64,000 bases of DNA from contig JAJTUP010000077.1 of assembly GCA_021399435.1 (NCBI GenBank), positions 124,001-188,000 on the forward strand, given 5' to 3'. The notes beneath the pieces are model-generated. The model ran no database searches. It was not told the DNA's origin and was given only the letters and a program-made list of their open reading frames with translations. Each line of letters opens with the position of its first letter. Position 1 is the stretch's first letter. Positions 39,105 to 51,494 of this stretch are shown piece after piece. The translations under genes and the position numbers were made by a program. Source of the stretch: Diaporthe sp. PMI_573 (taxonomy: Eukaryota; Ascomycota; Sordariomycetes; Diaporthales; Diaporthaceae).

Positions 39105-42100
39105 ATATAAGTCTTAAATTATCTGGGGAAAAGAATGTATAAAAGTTTACCATGATTGCCTTAATCGATAGGCTCTGGCATTAAAATAGTGTTTGCCACG
39201 ATTACTACTAAGGGCAAAGACTTTTACTTTGAGTTAATTTATAAAAGAATATAAAAATATTGGGAATTTTGTAATTAAAAACTGTTAATAAGAACTTAAT
39301 AGCCTTTACTAAAGGATTACAATATTTACGACCTCCCTCTTGTATTTTAAGAATACTTTGTGCTTACCAGGTTAAGAAGGTACTTATACTGTAGACGGTA
39401 TATACAAAAGAACCATGCCTCGGGGTCTGCCCTATGTCATGCCTCATTTCTAACTATATAATTAGGCATAGCTTTCAAATACTAGTAGGTGTGTGTTTAA
39501 GCAGCTCCCGATAAACAAGTCATTATCTTGCCCCTAATGGCCGCCATATGGTCGCTAAAAACAAGCTTGTTATACTACCTCTAAGATTTTCCTACCCAAA
39601 TACCGTCTTAAGTGACTTTTATGGCATTGGCAAGAACCTTGTAACATAAATCTATCTGTTATTAGTCAAATTAGATGTCTCTCGTATTTATTTGTTACCA
39701 CACCAAGTTTGCGCTTAGTAATGGCTTAATATTAATTTCAACCAACACAATCTTTCCACATAGCGTGTTTATAATATATTCCTAAATTAAAGCAGCAAAG
39801 TGTCGCTTTAAAGCATTAAACTGGTCTTTCCTATCGCGACAAATTATTTCTTCGACATATATATTTAGAGCTACTAACATAAAGCACAGGTATCTAAATT
39901 GGAACTATCCGAAATACATCAAAAGCTGCTCTAGTTAGGCAAGTGTTATATTGTGGAAGCTGCCTTCTATACCTAAAGGAAAGCTTTAACGCTTTGGATG
40001 GTAAGAGATAGCATAAAATATAAAATCTACCTGTTTTTGCATATTTTTGCCGCATAAAATGCGTTGTTATTGCTTAGTTTATTTGACACAAAATTCTTAT
40101 ATGCCGCCGGGCTTGATTTGCTATCTATAGACCAGGATGCTGCTAATAATTGCTCAGGTATTAAACAACTAGATATAAGGTAAAGACTGGGCTCTATTTT
40201 TTCTTCTTATATTTGGCATTGCGATACTATTAAATGTTTAATTGTCAGAATAATTATTGTATAATTGTCTTAATTCTAAAACACAATTAGCCTCAAAATC
40301 CTTAATTTCTTGTCCTTGTATAGTTACTATATACTATAAGTGAAACACTTAAACTTATTGGCTCAAATATAAAACTTGTCCTCCGGCCAGAATATAGTAC
40401 TGTACTTGCGAAAATATGCTTTAACCATCTCCTTTAAGGCCATTTAATATTCCTAAGATTTCTAATTATAAAGTATACTTTCTTTTAAATCTTTTCTTAT
40501 TGTAAATGTCTTTTGAAAAATCTAAACGCTATCGTAAAATGCTTGACATCTCGATAGGCGAGGATTACCATAATTAAGTTTATATCACAAAACAGTTATT
40601 AATGGAATTAACATAGGCATTATGAGACTCGTTATAGCAACATGAAATAGCTTGCAAAAATAGAATTGTTACCTAGAAGATAAGAAGAAATGAAGAGGAA
40701 AAGGCAAGGTTAAGTATAGAGTATAATTTATCTGGTTATCCTCATTATAAGGACCTTAGATCAGCTAGTTATACCAACAAGCCGAGATAGCAGACGTGCT
40801 AGTCTATATTCCTAACACCTAGGCCGCCCCATCTTAAATATCTACAGGTAAGTTACTATAACTGCCTATAACGGCTAGGTGAGACTATTAGACAGTATCG
40901 GCCTAATTTACAGAGAAATAAGATTTTGGAAGATTTTACTATTTTGTCCAATCAGGCATCTATATCAATTAGTTTTAAAATGCACATAAAAAGGCCAGTC
41001 CCATATACCTAACCGAGAATAGATGCTAAAACCAATAGCCACAGAAGATGCCTATTTAAACCTGCCCGTCCATAGCTAGCCATACCTGCCTGGCCAGAGT
41101 AAGGCCTCCATTACTATACAGATACCTTTTCCTCTACGTAATTCTTATATTATGGCCCGGCAATACCCTTATAGATAATGCCCTTTGCTTACAGGCCGCC
41201 TGGCTTATGTATTAGTCAGAAAGCTTTATTATTAACCTAAGAAACACAGTAGACCTGGCAGTTATAGTCTTATAGCTGATGGCCAAATAAGTTAGTGCCT
41301 TTTTTTTTCTACTGTTTTTATTTTATCTCTTTAGATTGTCACTTTCAATACATTATAAATAATCCTACATATACTCTATTCCTTAAGGCCATAGTTGTAT
41401 ATTGCCATCTACGTACACCCAGTATTGCAGCAATTACGAATAAAGCTTTCCTGCCATGAAAAGGAAACTGTCAGCAAAAATACGGCCTTGACACACCTAG
41501 GATCCCGTAGCCGCATACTTGCTTGTCATCGTGCAAAGGCTCTCCTAGCAGGGGGCTAAAATATACTTGCAAGTCATAAAACCTAGTCCCCGGCTTGCCC
41601 TTACTTCTAGCCTAGGCAATAACTTCAAAAGTATTTTTATATACCTAGAGAGGCAGCTAAATTACCAATAAAGACACAACAGCCTCTTAAGGCAATACCG
41701 CGAGATTATCACATAATTCAGACTAACACTATAATTGGCACCTATACCTATACAAAAGACGCCGTGCCTACTTATTATAAGGCATTTGGTATAGAGAAAA
41801 CCTTAGCAATATGTCCCTATAAATGACTCGCCCTCTGCTTTAACGGTTTACCTATCTTAAGCGCATAAAGGCATAATGACTTTGTATTAAAAACGGGCCA
41901 CCAAATAGGCATAGACGACCCGGTTCTGCCGGACCCTCAGAGCAACACGAGGGAAGGAGAAGCAATAGGGCTCCGACGCGAGAGAAAACACAAAGATAAT
42001 GAAAAAGGGCCGGAAGAGCACGAAGGCGACAACCGCCTGTGGTTTGATTCTGATCAGACAAAGTCACAGGTTTCAAGTTATAATAGAAGAAGAATGAGGT

Positions 42101-43079
42101 GAATTGTTGCTTCTGCTTTCGAGAGTAGCGGAAGCTTGTCGGTACTTAGTCCCGACGCCAAGAAAGAAAAATCATCGCGCTGAGCTACGCAAAACACTGC
42201 ACCCCGTAACAGCATTTATGCCTTAATTTAGTAGTCGACCACGGTAGACAGCCCAGCTACATCGTTATATTGCCACCTACCCTAAACACACAAATGACAC
42301 TATATACTATAGTCGTGCCTTAATTCAGTAATTAGCCCTGTAGGCGGCCTATTTATATCGTAGCATAATAGCACAGCATATATTAGTCTAGCCGAAATGG
42401 CATAATAATCTCGCCTATTGTGCCATAATTTATAGGCAGCCCAATTGCATTATTACATCGTTATATAACACACAATTAACCCTATTATGTTCTAGTATTC
42501 TCGGATATCACTGTAAGTTTAAGTTATAATGTCTATATTACTTCATAGCCTGTCGTTTGTTATAAAACCCAAGACGCAGGGGAGGAGACCCAAGACCGGC
42601 TCCACTGCTAGATTGACCCTGCTTTTAATGATTAAGAATAGTCCTTTTCCAGCCTTCTAACACTTAATTATACATAATATAGTATACAATATAGATAGCC
42701 TTTACCAAAATAAGCCCGAGTAGCTGCTCGTTATTTGTACAGTTGTCTAAAAAATATACATATCTGTCTGGCAAGCTCTAGGAGCATAGTCTTCCCTCTC
42801 TTTTATTGCAAATCGGACTTATATAAGCAGACTCTACTTTCCCACTATCCTAATCTACTTTACCATACTTCTCAACCTCTTTACTTAATTCTCTCTTACT
42901 ATCTTGGCCACTTAAATAAAATTATTAGTATAAAGTTAATTCTAAATACAAAATGTTTTAAGAAGCTTTAACAGCTTTTTTATAATTTTTGGGGTTTATT
43001 ATTCTGGGATAACCATAAAGAATCGCTTAAGCTACATTAATGTATATATATAGTCAACATCACTTATAATTTTCTGAAG

Positions 43080-43320
43080 GTTGATGGATTGAATGGTCAG
43101 GTAGCAGTAGGGTGCACTGGAGGTCTTGTTGGAATGCTTGAGAATAGTTTGGACAACTTTGCATTGAATTTGAGTGGGCTTCTGTCAGCCCTCCTCACAG
43201 TCCCTCCGACATTGTCTCACCCTTGGGCACGCGTGGGTTGGCTCTGGTGCGCGAATGGAGGGGCCGGAAAATTCGGCCCTCAGACCCACCATCTTTGGCT
43301 ATAAATAACCAGCCAACCCT
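43080..43320 (+). other. GC-richer island with TATA-like box inside the AT-rich block
   Basis: A 240-bp stretch of balanced composition ends with GGCTATAAATAACC followed by CCTAACCCTAAC. The TATA-like box and abrupt borders suggest a promoter or LTR piece of a younger insertion; the CCCTAA pair is only two units. Confidence 0.35.
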
Positions 43321-45226
43321 AACCCTAACAGTAACCAAACTAAATACAGATAAACTTCAGAAATCAGACTATCTAATGAGCTAAGTTACATGCTTTTTGG
43401 GTAAGAAATAAGGGGAATGCAGAGGTATAAAGTTAGGGTCTTAAAATAGCCCAAAAAATCGACTCACGGCCACCAAACTCATCTTTCGGCGTACACGCCA
43501 CTAGCACTAAGTCTAGGGTAACTCCTTACGTGCAGTGCCTACGCCTACTAATAAGCGTTTCCGTTTAACAAAATCTCTCGTGAGCTTCAGAGCGGCAACA
43601 TATTTTGGTTTAAATGCTTTACAGAGTTTATGTATTAGGTCCTTTTAGCCTTTCCATTAAGACTTAGCGATAAGATCCTACTAATACTCGGCCTAAATCT
43701 ATCGGTAATTAAGATCAAAATGTAAATAGGTGGGCAGACTTGGATTTCTAAACAAGGTTCTGCAATTAGAGTTTACAAGCTAGTATGTCTTGTCCTTTAT
43801 TGTACGGTTTGAAACAATAAAGATGATACTAGTAGTTGAGTTGAATATACAAATTAGTTTGCTGGTTTCCACAGTTATTAGTTCTCAAAATCACATAGTT
43901 AAAGTTGTATAGGCGGATACTTAAACTTATTTGCATGTTATGTCGTTAAAACTCATCTTGAAATCATTTAAGCGGCATTATCTAACTTTCTTGATAAAAA
44001 TATATATTACTTTAACCTAATTAGACTATATGTTAAAAGAGTAAACTTATGGTGTCGTTGCGGCGAATCTCTTTAAAAAAGGGAATTAGTACCATTTAAA
44101 TGGTCATCTCTATTATTAGCCAGGAGAAGATCGGAATTATGATTCGCCAAAATGGCACCACAGAGGATGTAGCCGCCATGGCTCTAGGCCAGGCAATTAA
44201 GTAGACAACATGCCAAGCCGTCAAAGCAATAACGACATAATATACTTATGTTTATAGGATCCCGACTGTAAGTAGTTGATTTCTTTAATTTGCGCTAGGT
44301 CTATCCTGTGGCCGATCGTACACTTAAATGCATCTAATCTGGTATGTACAACTCTAGAAACCTCTAAGCTTACTTCAACTATATACCTCGAGATTATAGT
44401 AAAATAATGGTACATAATTTTAAACATGCCGCGCCCATTCAAACTATATTACAGCGTATATACAGAATCCTCTAGATCTGGAATAATTAAAGTCTATTGC
44501 AAACCCAATTGTAGAGCTATCTTTTCTAATAACGACAATTTACGGCTGCGCTAGCAGAAACTAATCGCATCTCCCGTCTAACATTACAAGCTCTGGGTCC
44601 CTGGCGTCTTAATTAAACGCCGGATCACTATTTTGCGAATTTTTTTTTAGAAAGATAACATATTTGGCTCTTCCTAGTCTGCTTAAATTACCTTTTTAAA
44701 ATTCTTTTAGTCCCAGGAGCCTAGCTGCTTAGACCTTGCTCCAACTTCTACCTCTTGCCCCATTTAAGTCAAACCTTACATGACGCCCCTAGATTAGCCA
44801 CAGAAAAGTCCTCTTCCTGGATACTCGATCTCGCTATATCCCTAAGCACAGTATAAATAAGCATTCCAAGGCCCTCTCAGCAATAAATACTCATCACGCG
44901 TAGAATATTTAGAATTATACATAGTCCCAGATGTGTAAGAAAAGCAGGCTGGGGCTATAAGGCCACGCTGCCGCCTAGAAAAAGCAAAACAATTATAATA
45001 GACAAAGCCAATACGACCTATTAGTGCCGGTAGTAACGACACATTTGGGCGTGTTGCAGACAGCAGCCCTAGGTGCGACCGCTTTGACAGAACTTACAGT
45101 CCGACATATAATATGGGTACATGTAGGACGCCGTGCTACCCTCATCGCGCACCTATTTTACCCCGTTTCTCCTCTCCCCTTCCCTAAAGTGTACTTATTA
45201 ACGTATGTATACACTAACCAGCCATC

Positions 45227-45997
45227 TCACACTACGATTAAAAAACAAGATGTATAAATCTCTGGAATGGTCACATATCTCTCTCCATTAGCGGTATTGG
45301 ATAGAGTAGGCAAATCCCAGACCCAATACAACGTGTATATTCCTCCTGATATATTCCCAGGCAATTGAATGTCAGCCTGACACCAGATATCTGCCCCTTG
45401 AGGATCCTCAGCATTTTTGCTAAACTCTGACTGGCGAGCATGCGATATTGGGCCACTATTGATCTGGTAGCACTGCCCGTCATCGAAGTCTCTTGTCGCC
45501 GACAGTCTGCCACGTTTGTCACCTCCCTGGCCATCATGAGTCCACGTATTATGAATCCCAAGAGCAGTATCTGTATTAGATGGCTTCTCCGTGCCGTATA
45601 CATAGATTGTACCTCGATTCTCCGGCTTGCTTGTCAATGGCAAGGTGACATGACCGTTTTCCTGATATTGGAGCGCGACAAGATCGCCCGGGGCTGCACT
45701 TAGCATTGTATACTGGCCACTGTAGTTGGCGATGGTTTGCATTGATTTGCATATTAGATCGTCTGGATGGATGACCTTTGCATCGGGCCTTCCATTTGGG
45801 GGTATCAGGTTGAAATTGTCTGCTTGATTAAGTGTGGGGGTTCGGGGACTAAAGACTCGAATATAACCTTCCGGGCCGATCATTGTTCCATTTCGAGCAA
45901 TGCGAAGTAGCCTCTCGACCCATGAATGGGCGATACTGAGTGGAAACATGATGAACAAAAGAGTAGCGACGAGCATGACGGGCAGCAATATATTCAT
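45227..45997 (-). CDS. secreted DUF7492 / LPMO-like protein
   Basis: 256 residues from ATG 45997 (the preceding codon is TTG). A signal peptide (residues 1-21, hydrophobic core LPVMLVATLLFIMFPLSI) should be cut before HSWVERLL, leaving an N-terminal histidine. A second candidate copper ligand is in VALQYQENGHVTLP, and a late YTLYWVWDLP strand is typical of lytic polysaccharide monooxygenase-like folds. Other landmarks: GPEGYIRVFSPR, DDLICKSMQTIANYSGQY, GHVTLPLTSKPENRGTIYVY, GADIWCQADIQLPGN. Such proteins are secreted and copper-dependent polysaccharide oxidation is suspected but not shown for this family. It ends right at the border of the AT-rich block. Confidence 0.72.
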   Translation of the reverse strand: MNILLPVMLVATLLFIMFPLSIAHSWVERLLRIARNGTMIGPEGYIRVFSPRTPTLNQADNFNLIPPNGRPDAKVIHPDDLICKSMQTIANYSGQYTMLSAAPGDLVALQYQENGHVTLPLTSKPENRGTIYVYGTEKPSNTDTALGIHNTWTHDGQGGDKRGRLSATRDFDDGQCYQINSGPISHARQSEFSKNAEDPQGADIWCQADIQLPGNISGGIYTLYWVWDLPTLSNTANGERYVTIPEIYTSCFLIVV

Positions 45998-46154
45998 CAA
46001 TTCTTGCCAGCAAGAAGTGCAAAACTAGATTGGAAAGAGAGGATCATAACCCTGCGGTGGCAGCTCTATCAATTTAAGATCCAACACCATGTCTCATACC
46101 CAAAACCGGGACATTGGATATACCACACTTTGGAACCTTGCTTGCATATATCAG

Positions 46155-46706
46155 CTATGGAGCCTTTGATCGTTCATGATAACTGAAAAAGTCAATAGCA
46201 GGTGGAGCTATCCCTTCCTTCTGCAACCGGTGAATCACGCGTAGTGGGTCAGGACCGACCCTTTTAGCTCCATCTGCGCAAGTCTCCTCCCCGGACAGAG
46301 GAAGAAAGCACATGTCGTCGAAGTCTGTAATGCCCGGGTCCTTTGGTGTTTTTGATATGAACGGTGTCTCGCAGGCGGTTGACGGACTCGACTGATAGTT
46401 TGAGCCCTTGGGCGGAAACTTCTTGTTCTGCTGGCGTTGTCTCTGCTGCGACGATCGCTTTCTTTGACTGACCAGCTCCACGTCGTCTGGCCCAAGTCGA
46501 CAAGAAAAGTTCTCTACTATCCCAAACCTGGATAGGAGTCCCTCGTTATCTTCTTCATAGCACCAGGTGCTGCTTTTGTATGTGCCAGCCAAGGCGACCT
46601 TGGCCTCGGTCAGGGTATTCATCTCATGTAATTTTCTTATAAGTCCCTGCCGGCGTGTATAAAAGGCCCTCTTGGCCCTTTGTGCTTGAGAACGGCTTTG
46701 AACCAT
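46155..46706 (-). CDS. divergent MADS-box-like protein
   Basis: 183 residues from ATG 46706. Residues 8-50 read AQRAKRAFYTRRQGLIRKLH then EMNTLTEAKVALAGTYKSS, matching the MADS/SRF pattern (basic helix with R-x-F-x-x-R-x-x-G-L-x-x-K-x-x-E-x-x-x-L, then an AKVAL strand). The usual K/R-R-K-T start is replaced by a Gln/Ala/Lys stretch. A Gln/Arg/Lys-rich run (QQRQRQQNKKF) follows, and there is no MEF2 or SAM extension. MADS proteins are nuclear dimeric regulators; fungi normally have one or two canonical ones (Mcm1, Rlm1), so this would be an accessory, fast-evolving member. DNA binding is inferred. Confidence 0.6.
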   Translation of the reverse strand: MVQSRSQAQRAKRAFYTRRQGLIRKLHEMNTLTEAKVALAGTYKSSTWCYEEDNEGLLSRFGIVENFSCRLGPDDVELVSQRKRSSQQRQRQQNKKFPPKGSNYQSSPSTACETPFISKTPKDPGITDFDDMCFLPLSGEETCADGAKRVGPDPLRVIHRLQKEGIAPPAIDFFSYHERSKAP

Positions 46707-47050
46707 CTTAAAGTACTCAAAAGAAATGGCAGTAGGTCTGAATGAGAGTTCAACACTTGCGAGGACAACACAGTTAGTGGTGGGGTGGCACTGAAATATG
46801 AGATCAAGGTTTTGAGGCTCTGCCGAGATCTATTTTTGGCAGTTCTGCTCACTGTGGCGCAGCGGCTCATCTGACCTCCTCTGTCCACACGTCACTCCCA
46901 CTGGTCTTGAAGACTGCCCGGGCCCCGGCCGACATACAGCTTCCCGGACCCTGGCTCACATTCCCTGGCCGACTTATAATTGCAACAGACTCTCAACTTC
47001 AAGCCTTTCTGAAAAGTCGGCAGGCTGTGCAACTTCCTGAGACAAACAAT
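46707..47050. other. short intergenic region
   Basis: 344 bp; presumed promoter of the MADS-like gene, nothing else recognised. Confidence 0.45.
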
Positions 47051-47565
47051 GGCAGAGACATACCATCGTATGATTATTGCCTCTCATGAGGTTCCCATTT
47101 GGTATAATGTTGCCGCTGCCGCATCACCATGGACGATGCTTGCCGGTTTCTTCGTTTTCCCAGACTTCACTTCCTTGAAGAAATCACATGTCTTCGATGA
47201 CTCAATCGCTGTATAGACAATAGCCAAATACACCTTTAATCGTCATTGCTAGTATTTGTTATTCAGCAGGGTCTATAGGCCTTTGCTATCTTTGGTCTGA
47301 GTTTCGATCAAATTACTTTTGGCTGCTAGCCCACATATTCTTGTGAGTTTGCATCTTACCAGATGGTAGAAGCGTTGCTAAGTCGTAGCTCTGGGCTTCT
47401 AAATTGCATTAGTGGACTGCTCACCGTTCTTTTAAACGTCTATAGCGCTCGTGATGGTTATGGTCACCGACAGCATGGGCCACCTTAGGAATCGTGTTAT
47501 TTTCGCTCACCGTCATGACCAGTGCGGCTTGCGTGTATAGATATTGGCTTTCAAAACTCGCTTAA
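47051..47565 (+). pseudogene. multi-pass membrane-protein pseudogene
   Basis: Starts MAETYHRMIIASHEV and carries in order membrane-like segments PWTMLAGFFVFPDFTSL, SIGLCYLWSEFRSNYFWLLA, NCISGLLTVLLNVYSARDG and WATLGIVLFSLTVMTSAACV, ending YRYWLSKLA at 47565. Successive pieces lie in different frames with an in-frame TAG at 47222; some changes may be introns, but the last, near 47455, has no splice signals. The four-helix pattern with an FVFPGTFTSL-like motif is a conserved fungal membrane family of unknown role. Confidence 0.45.
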
Positions 47566-47808
47566 GCAAAGGTCTAGCTCAGCTACGGATATGTAGTACA
47601 CACTCAAAACTATGTGGTGCTGGAGGGCTACGCCCCTATATTTTTTGCACTTTTGGGCTTGACAATGGTACTCTGTAAATTTAGTCTTTTTGCACACTTC
47701 CTTGCGACAGATGTTTGCAATACTTGAATTCAATTTCATTACTTCAATCCATTACATACAGTTCATAAACACGAGGATCTACAAGAATGATGGATGTCAA
47801 TGGCCAAG

Positions 47809-48350
47809 CTATCGCGTCACCCTGTTTTCACTTGGATCTCCCGATGGCCGCCTAAAAACCAAATTGATGGTCAAAAGCTTCAAAAACGAAAACTTCCTTG
47901 CTATTCCCGCTGTTGTGACACGCCGATCAGGTGATCTACATACGTGTATTAGCATCGTAGCAGCGTACAACTCGTCAATGATTGTCACTTGCTTGATTCC
48001 TTCTTTGCTGGTCCAGTGTGCTTGCGATGGGCCTCCAGGGTAAGCATAGCGGCCATCGATCCGCAAAGGTTGGACCAGGTGCGTCGGCACTACCTCGATA
48101 CTATAGCTTGTGGAGGCCAGCCGAAGTTGGATGTAGCCCGGGATGTGTCGTTCGATAAAGAACTCTGATGTCATGTGGGGCCACACCGTCGGTGTTCCTA
48201 GTCGCGGGAAGAATGTGAGGGAGAATCGGGGATATCGAACGGCATCGATCTCCTCTGCGACGGCATTCTGAGCGCCCAAAGGAAACCAACAAGCTATGCA
48301 GCCTTCAAGAGACGTATGATTTTCGAAGCGGTACAGTACACTCTTTTCCT
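47809..48350 (-). CDS. unrecognised gene fragment
   Basis: The minus strand is open for about 180 codons: YRFENHTSLEGCIACWFPLG, RYPRFSLTFFPRLGTP, HMTSEFFIERHIPGYIQLRL, IDELYAATMLIHVC. Composition looks protein-like, but there is no ATG near the left limit; an acceptor-like ACAG at 48350 suggests an exon. Family not recognised; the C-terminal 40 residues are probably non-coding. Confidence 0.3.
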
Positions 48351-48359
48351 GTTAATATT

Positions 48360-50070
48360 ATTCCTCGGCTCGTAGTGATTGCTTGATGAAGTGCGAACTG
48401 TAGAGATTTCATGCGTTGGGGTGATGAATCAGATGTTTCGTCCACCAAAGGGGGAAATTAGCCTTCTGCCGAACTATTCGCCCAATTATAAATCATTATT
48501 CAGACATTTCTCGGCAGCTCATCACGCATGCCAGTGGCAACATGACTGGCCAATATTCTCATGGGTATCCAGGCTTGGTAAGAATACAAGGTCGTGTGAA
48601 TTTGGCGTCACACACCTGAATCGAAACGAAATTGTCCTCGCCATCCTATTTTACAGTAGGCGCAGGAGATTGCGGGCGCTCAGTGGCGCACAGTGGTAGT
48701 TATGATTGACTGGGACCCGTCAACTATTTTCGGGCTATTCTGCATGTTCTTACGCTGCCAATTATTGAGGACTCGTGGTATTGAAAAGCACGGTTATTTG
48801 CAAACCACGAGTGCGCGTCGCAATCCTGAAGTGGCTTCATGGGTTGCCGAGGAGGCTATGCCGTTCGTGCTATTTGGTATGATGCATTAGACTTGACGAT
48901 CATTGGCGAACGCGTACAAGACGACTGCTTTCTATCTCGATTGCAGGTAGATCAGACTGAACAGTGGACTAGGCTTCAATTCCCAAAAAGTAACAGTACG
49001 TGTCATTCAACATTTGATTGGCTTAGCCAAGACCAGGCAAGCCGCCAAACCTGTGCAGCACAACATTCGTCCAATTCTGTCTGAAACCTGATTGGTTGAC
49101 CTCCAAATTAAACCTTTGCTCGCCCAATCATAGGGCTCCCGGACGGGATGTCTTGTGCTCCTGTCTTCGCCTCCAGACACCCCGGACGCGATACATTTGG
49201 TCTAAAATAGGCTATTTACCGTATGAGGCGGTGATGTACTTGGTTTGATACCACTGAGCTGACTCGGAGCGTCGATTGGTACGGCTGGTGGGCCCTGACC
49301 CTCACCCTTGCTTAGTCATCATCCGATCCGTAACTCCGCTGTGGTGAGCCATTTCGCTCACACGTCTCCGTTCTCCACAACAGCTTCTGCCACTCATCCA
49401 TCGGATACATGCACGACATTGCTCTTTGCAGCGTTCTGACAGTTCCCGCTAAATCTTCCCTTGTGCGAGTATTGTGTCGTAGCTAGCTTGAGGGTGGGCA
49501 TTCATCCTAACAACAATAGGCATAGACTGTACTTACTACCGACCACAGTTGTGAGGGTCGAGAACTGCCCAAGTCCCTCGTTCAGTTATGTGGCTGACAG
49601 TCTAGGCGGAATCGGAATGCGGCGGCTGACTCAGCACGTCACGTGACAGATAACTTTGGATAGCTAGCTAGCCAGGTTACCCAACACCAAGAACATCCAG
49701 GAACAACCACCACGGATAACTTGAATAGCTTGCGAGCCAAGCTATCCAGACTGAAGAGATGGACATATAAGGACATATTCATTACCAGATACCTAGATAG
49801 CATGGACAGCTCTTCAGCAGTCAATCTAAATATTCACTCCCGAATAGCATTCAGTAGCTGTGATTATTGTCAGAAACCCCATTGCTCAATCAACCGCCTT
49901 GTTACGTATCCTGAACCTAAACCCGATCTCACGGTTTAGAGGACTCAGGAGCCAGTGATCATCACGCCTATGAAGACCACCCTCCCCTGGGAAGGAAATG
50001 GTTAAGGGCTTTCCTCTCATCACTCTGAACTTCGAAGCCGTAAGAATTAAAGTGTGGAGGCTATTCGTCC
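48360..50070. other. interval without supported gene
   Basis: 1.7 kb of mixed composition with only short frames. Short self-similar AGCTAGCTAGCC and GATAACTT repeats lie at 49650-49740. Confidence 0.4.
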
Positions 50071-50790
50071 GTGATCATCTACAAAAAGGGACGTCGGGTC
50101 ATGGTTTACCTCCTCGAGTTACCTATCGTGAAGAAAATTAAACCGGCCAACCGTTGGAACGCCGACGAGGGCGGGTTAATGGAGGGTCACTCTGAGAATG
50201 CCCTCACTCTCGGCTGTGACGGGCAAGTCCCTATTGCCCCTTATTATTTTTAAGGGGCTGAGTGTTCAGTAGCAGTGGTTTTCTATAGCCCTCGAAGATC
50301 ACGAGGGTTGGCAATTACCGCGATGAAAAGGGGGGGGTGGAGGAAATAATAGCCATTGAGTGGCTCAGAAAGGTGTTTAGACAGCCCATACGGACCCTTC
50401 TGAATGGCGCCTTCTCATAATCGATGGCACTACACGCATACAACCATCGATTTTATGTGGGAAGGCTTCTCGAATCAAGTATATTTCTTTTTTTTTTCTC
50501 CAGCACATACCTCTCACATACTAGATCCCCTAGATGTAGCTGTCTTCCACCCGTTGAAGCAGGCATTCAGGAAGCATCTACACCAAATGGGGCAGTACGA
50601 TTCGTCAACAGTGATGCTAAAAGACAGTTTCTTTATTGCTATCACAAGGCTCGAATAGAGGCAATTACGGAGGAAAACATACGTTCCGGGTGGAGGGCAG
50701 CGGGGCTCTAGCCAGTGTTTAAGAATAGGGCACTCGGAAGTCGATATATACTCGAAAACCACCCGAGCCAGCCCAAATAGTCAAAGTCTG
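50071..50790 (+). pseudogene. pogo/Fot1-type DDE transposase relic
   Basis: Pieces of one DDE transposase lie in shifting frames: VIIYKKGRRVMV and IKPANRWNADEGGLMEGHSE early, then DFMWEGF, PAHTSHILDPLDVAVFHPLK and QAFRKHLHQ (the block that precedes the last catalytic Asp), then CYHKARIEAITEENIRSGWR. The downstream WPVFKNRAL follows a stop. A poly-T tract at 50487 and frameshifts at about 50250 and 50640 show inactivation. Left half of the protein is missing. Confidence 0.65.
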
Positions 50791-51494
50791 GTGGCACGAG
50801 GAGCTTCATCGATCAATTCTCCACACCGCAGACTATTTCCCAGCCGCCAGAACCCAATTTTGCGACACCTCCGAGATCTCAGGAGTTGAGGGGTCTAGTG
50901 TTATGATCACACCAAACCTTTGCAGGGTCTAGTAGTGGCCTGTAGGGTTTATGTTAGCAGTACGGTCCAAATGTGGTCTTACTGTGCAATACGTTGTCCA
51001 GGTATGATCACTAGCTGTGAGGCTATTCGGATGTTGGGCTGAATACTTAGATTTACGACTGAAGAGTCATGTTCTACGAAAGTTTTGTACTGTTAGTGAT
51101 GATTGTGTCTTTATATGTCCCGACTCTTCAGTTGCTCATGGTGTTGGACCGTGTGGATCGCGAGCGGTCATTGCGGTCCAAATGGAACCCTAACCCTGGT
51201 CTTGGCGTGTCCCGTGACTCCGCATTTAACGGTATGGGCTATGAGGTTGTTGGGTTAAGCAATCAACTATTTGAATCTTCAAGACTGATCAGAATCCACA
51301 ATACCTTGAAACCGTTATACAGCCATCCCCGTCCCAATATCCCGGATTCAGGAACCTGCATGCCAGAAACCCAGATCCAGACATCCCACGTCAGGATCTT
51401 AAAAGGCTGCATCTTCTAATTCGCTCTGTTCTATATTTATACAGTCCTCGACCACACCACCGAGGACTCATCTTAGGACGATGCTCTTTAGCAC
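50791..51494. other. interval without supported gene
   Basis: About 700 bp; one open frame at 51069-51419 has no recognisable motif and reads through repeat-like CCCATCCCCGTCCCAATATCC sequence, which resembles the repeats near 30750. Confidence 0.4.

Larger units (their letters stand above)
38790..45226. other. AT-rich, RIP-like gene-free block
   Basis: About 6.4 kb dominated by A/T, TA steps and stops in all six frames; apart from the P450 fragment at its left edge nothing codes. Local GC-richer islands lie at about 41920-42060 and 43080-43320. The right edge is sharp, immediately before the DUF7492 gene. This is how RIP-mutated, probably heterochromatic, transposon remains look in ascomycetes. 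Confidence 0.75.

Noticed and set aside
43309..43332. CCTAACCCTAAC as a telomere remnant
   Set aside because: Only two units of the telomeric hexamer within ordinary sequence; not evidence of an interstitial telomere. A similar pair occurs by chance near 51187.
49240..49270. tRNA-like GCTCAGTGGTA on the minus strand
   Set aside because: An A-box-like string only; no B box (GGTTCGA) or cloverleaf-forming 3' half at tRNA distance.
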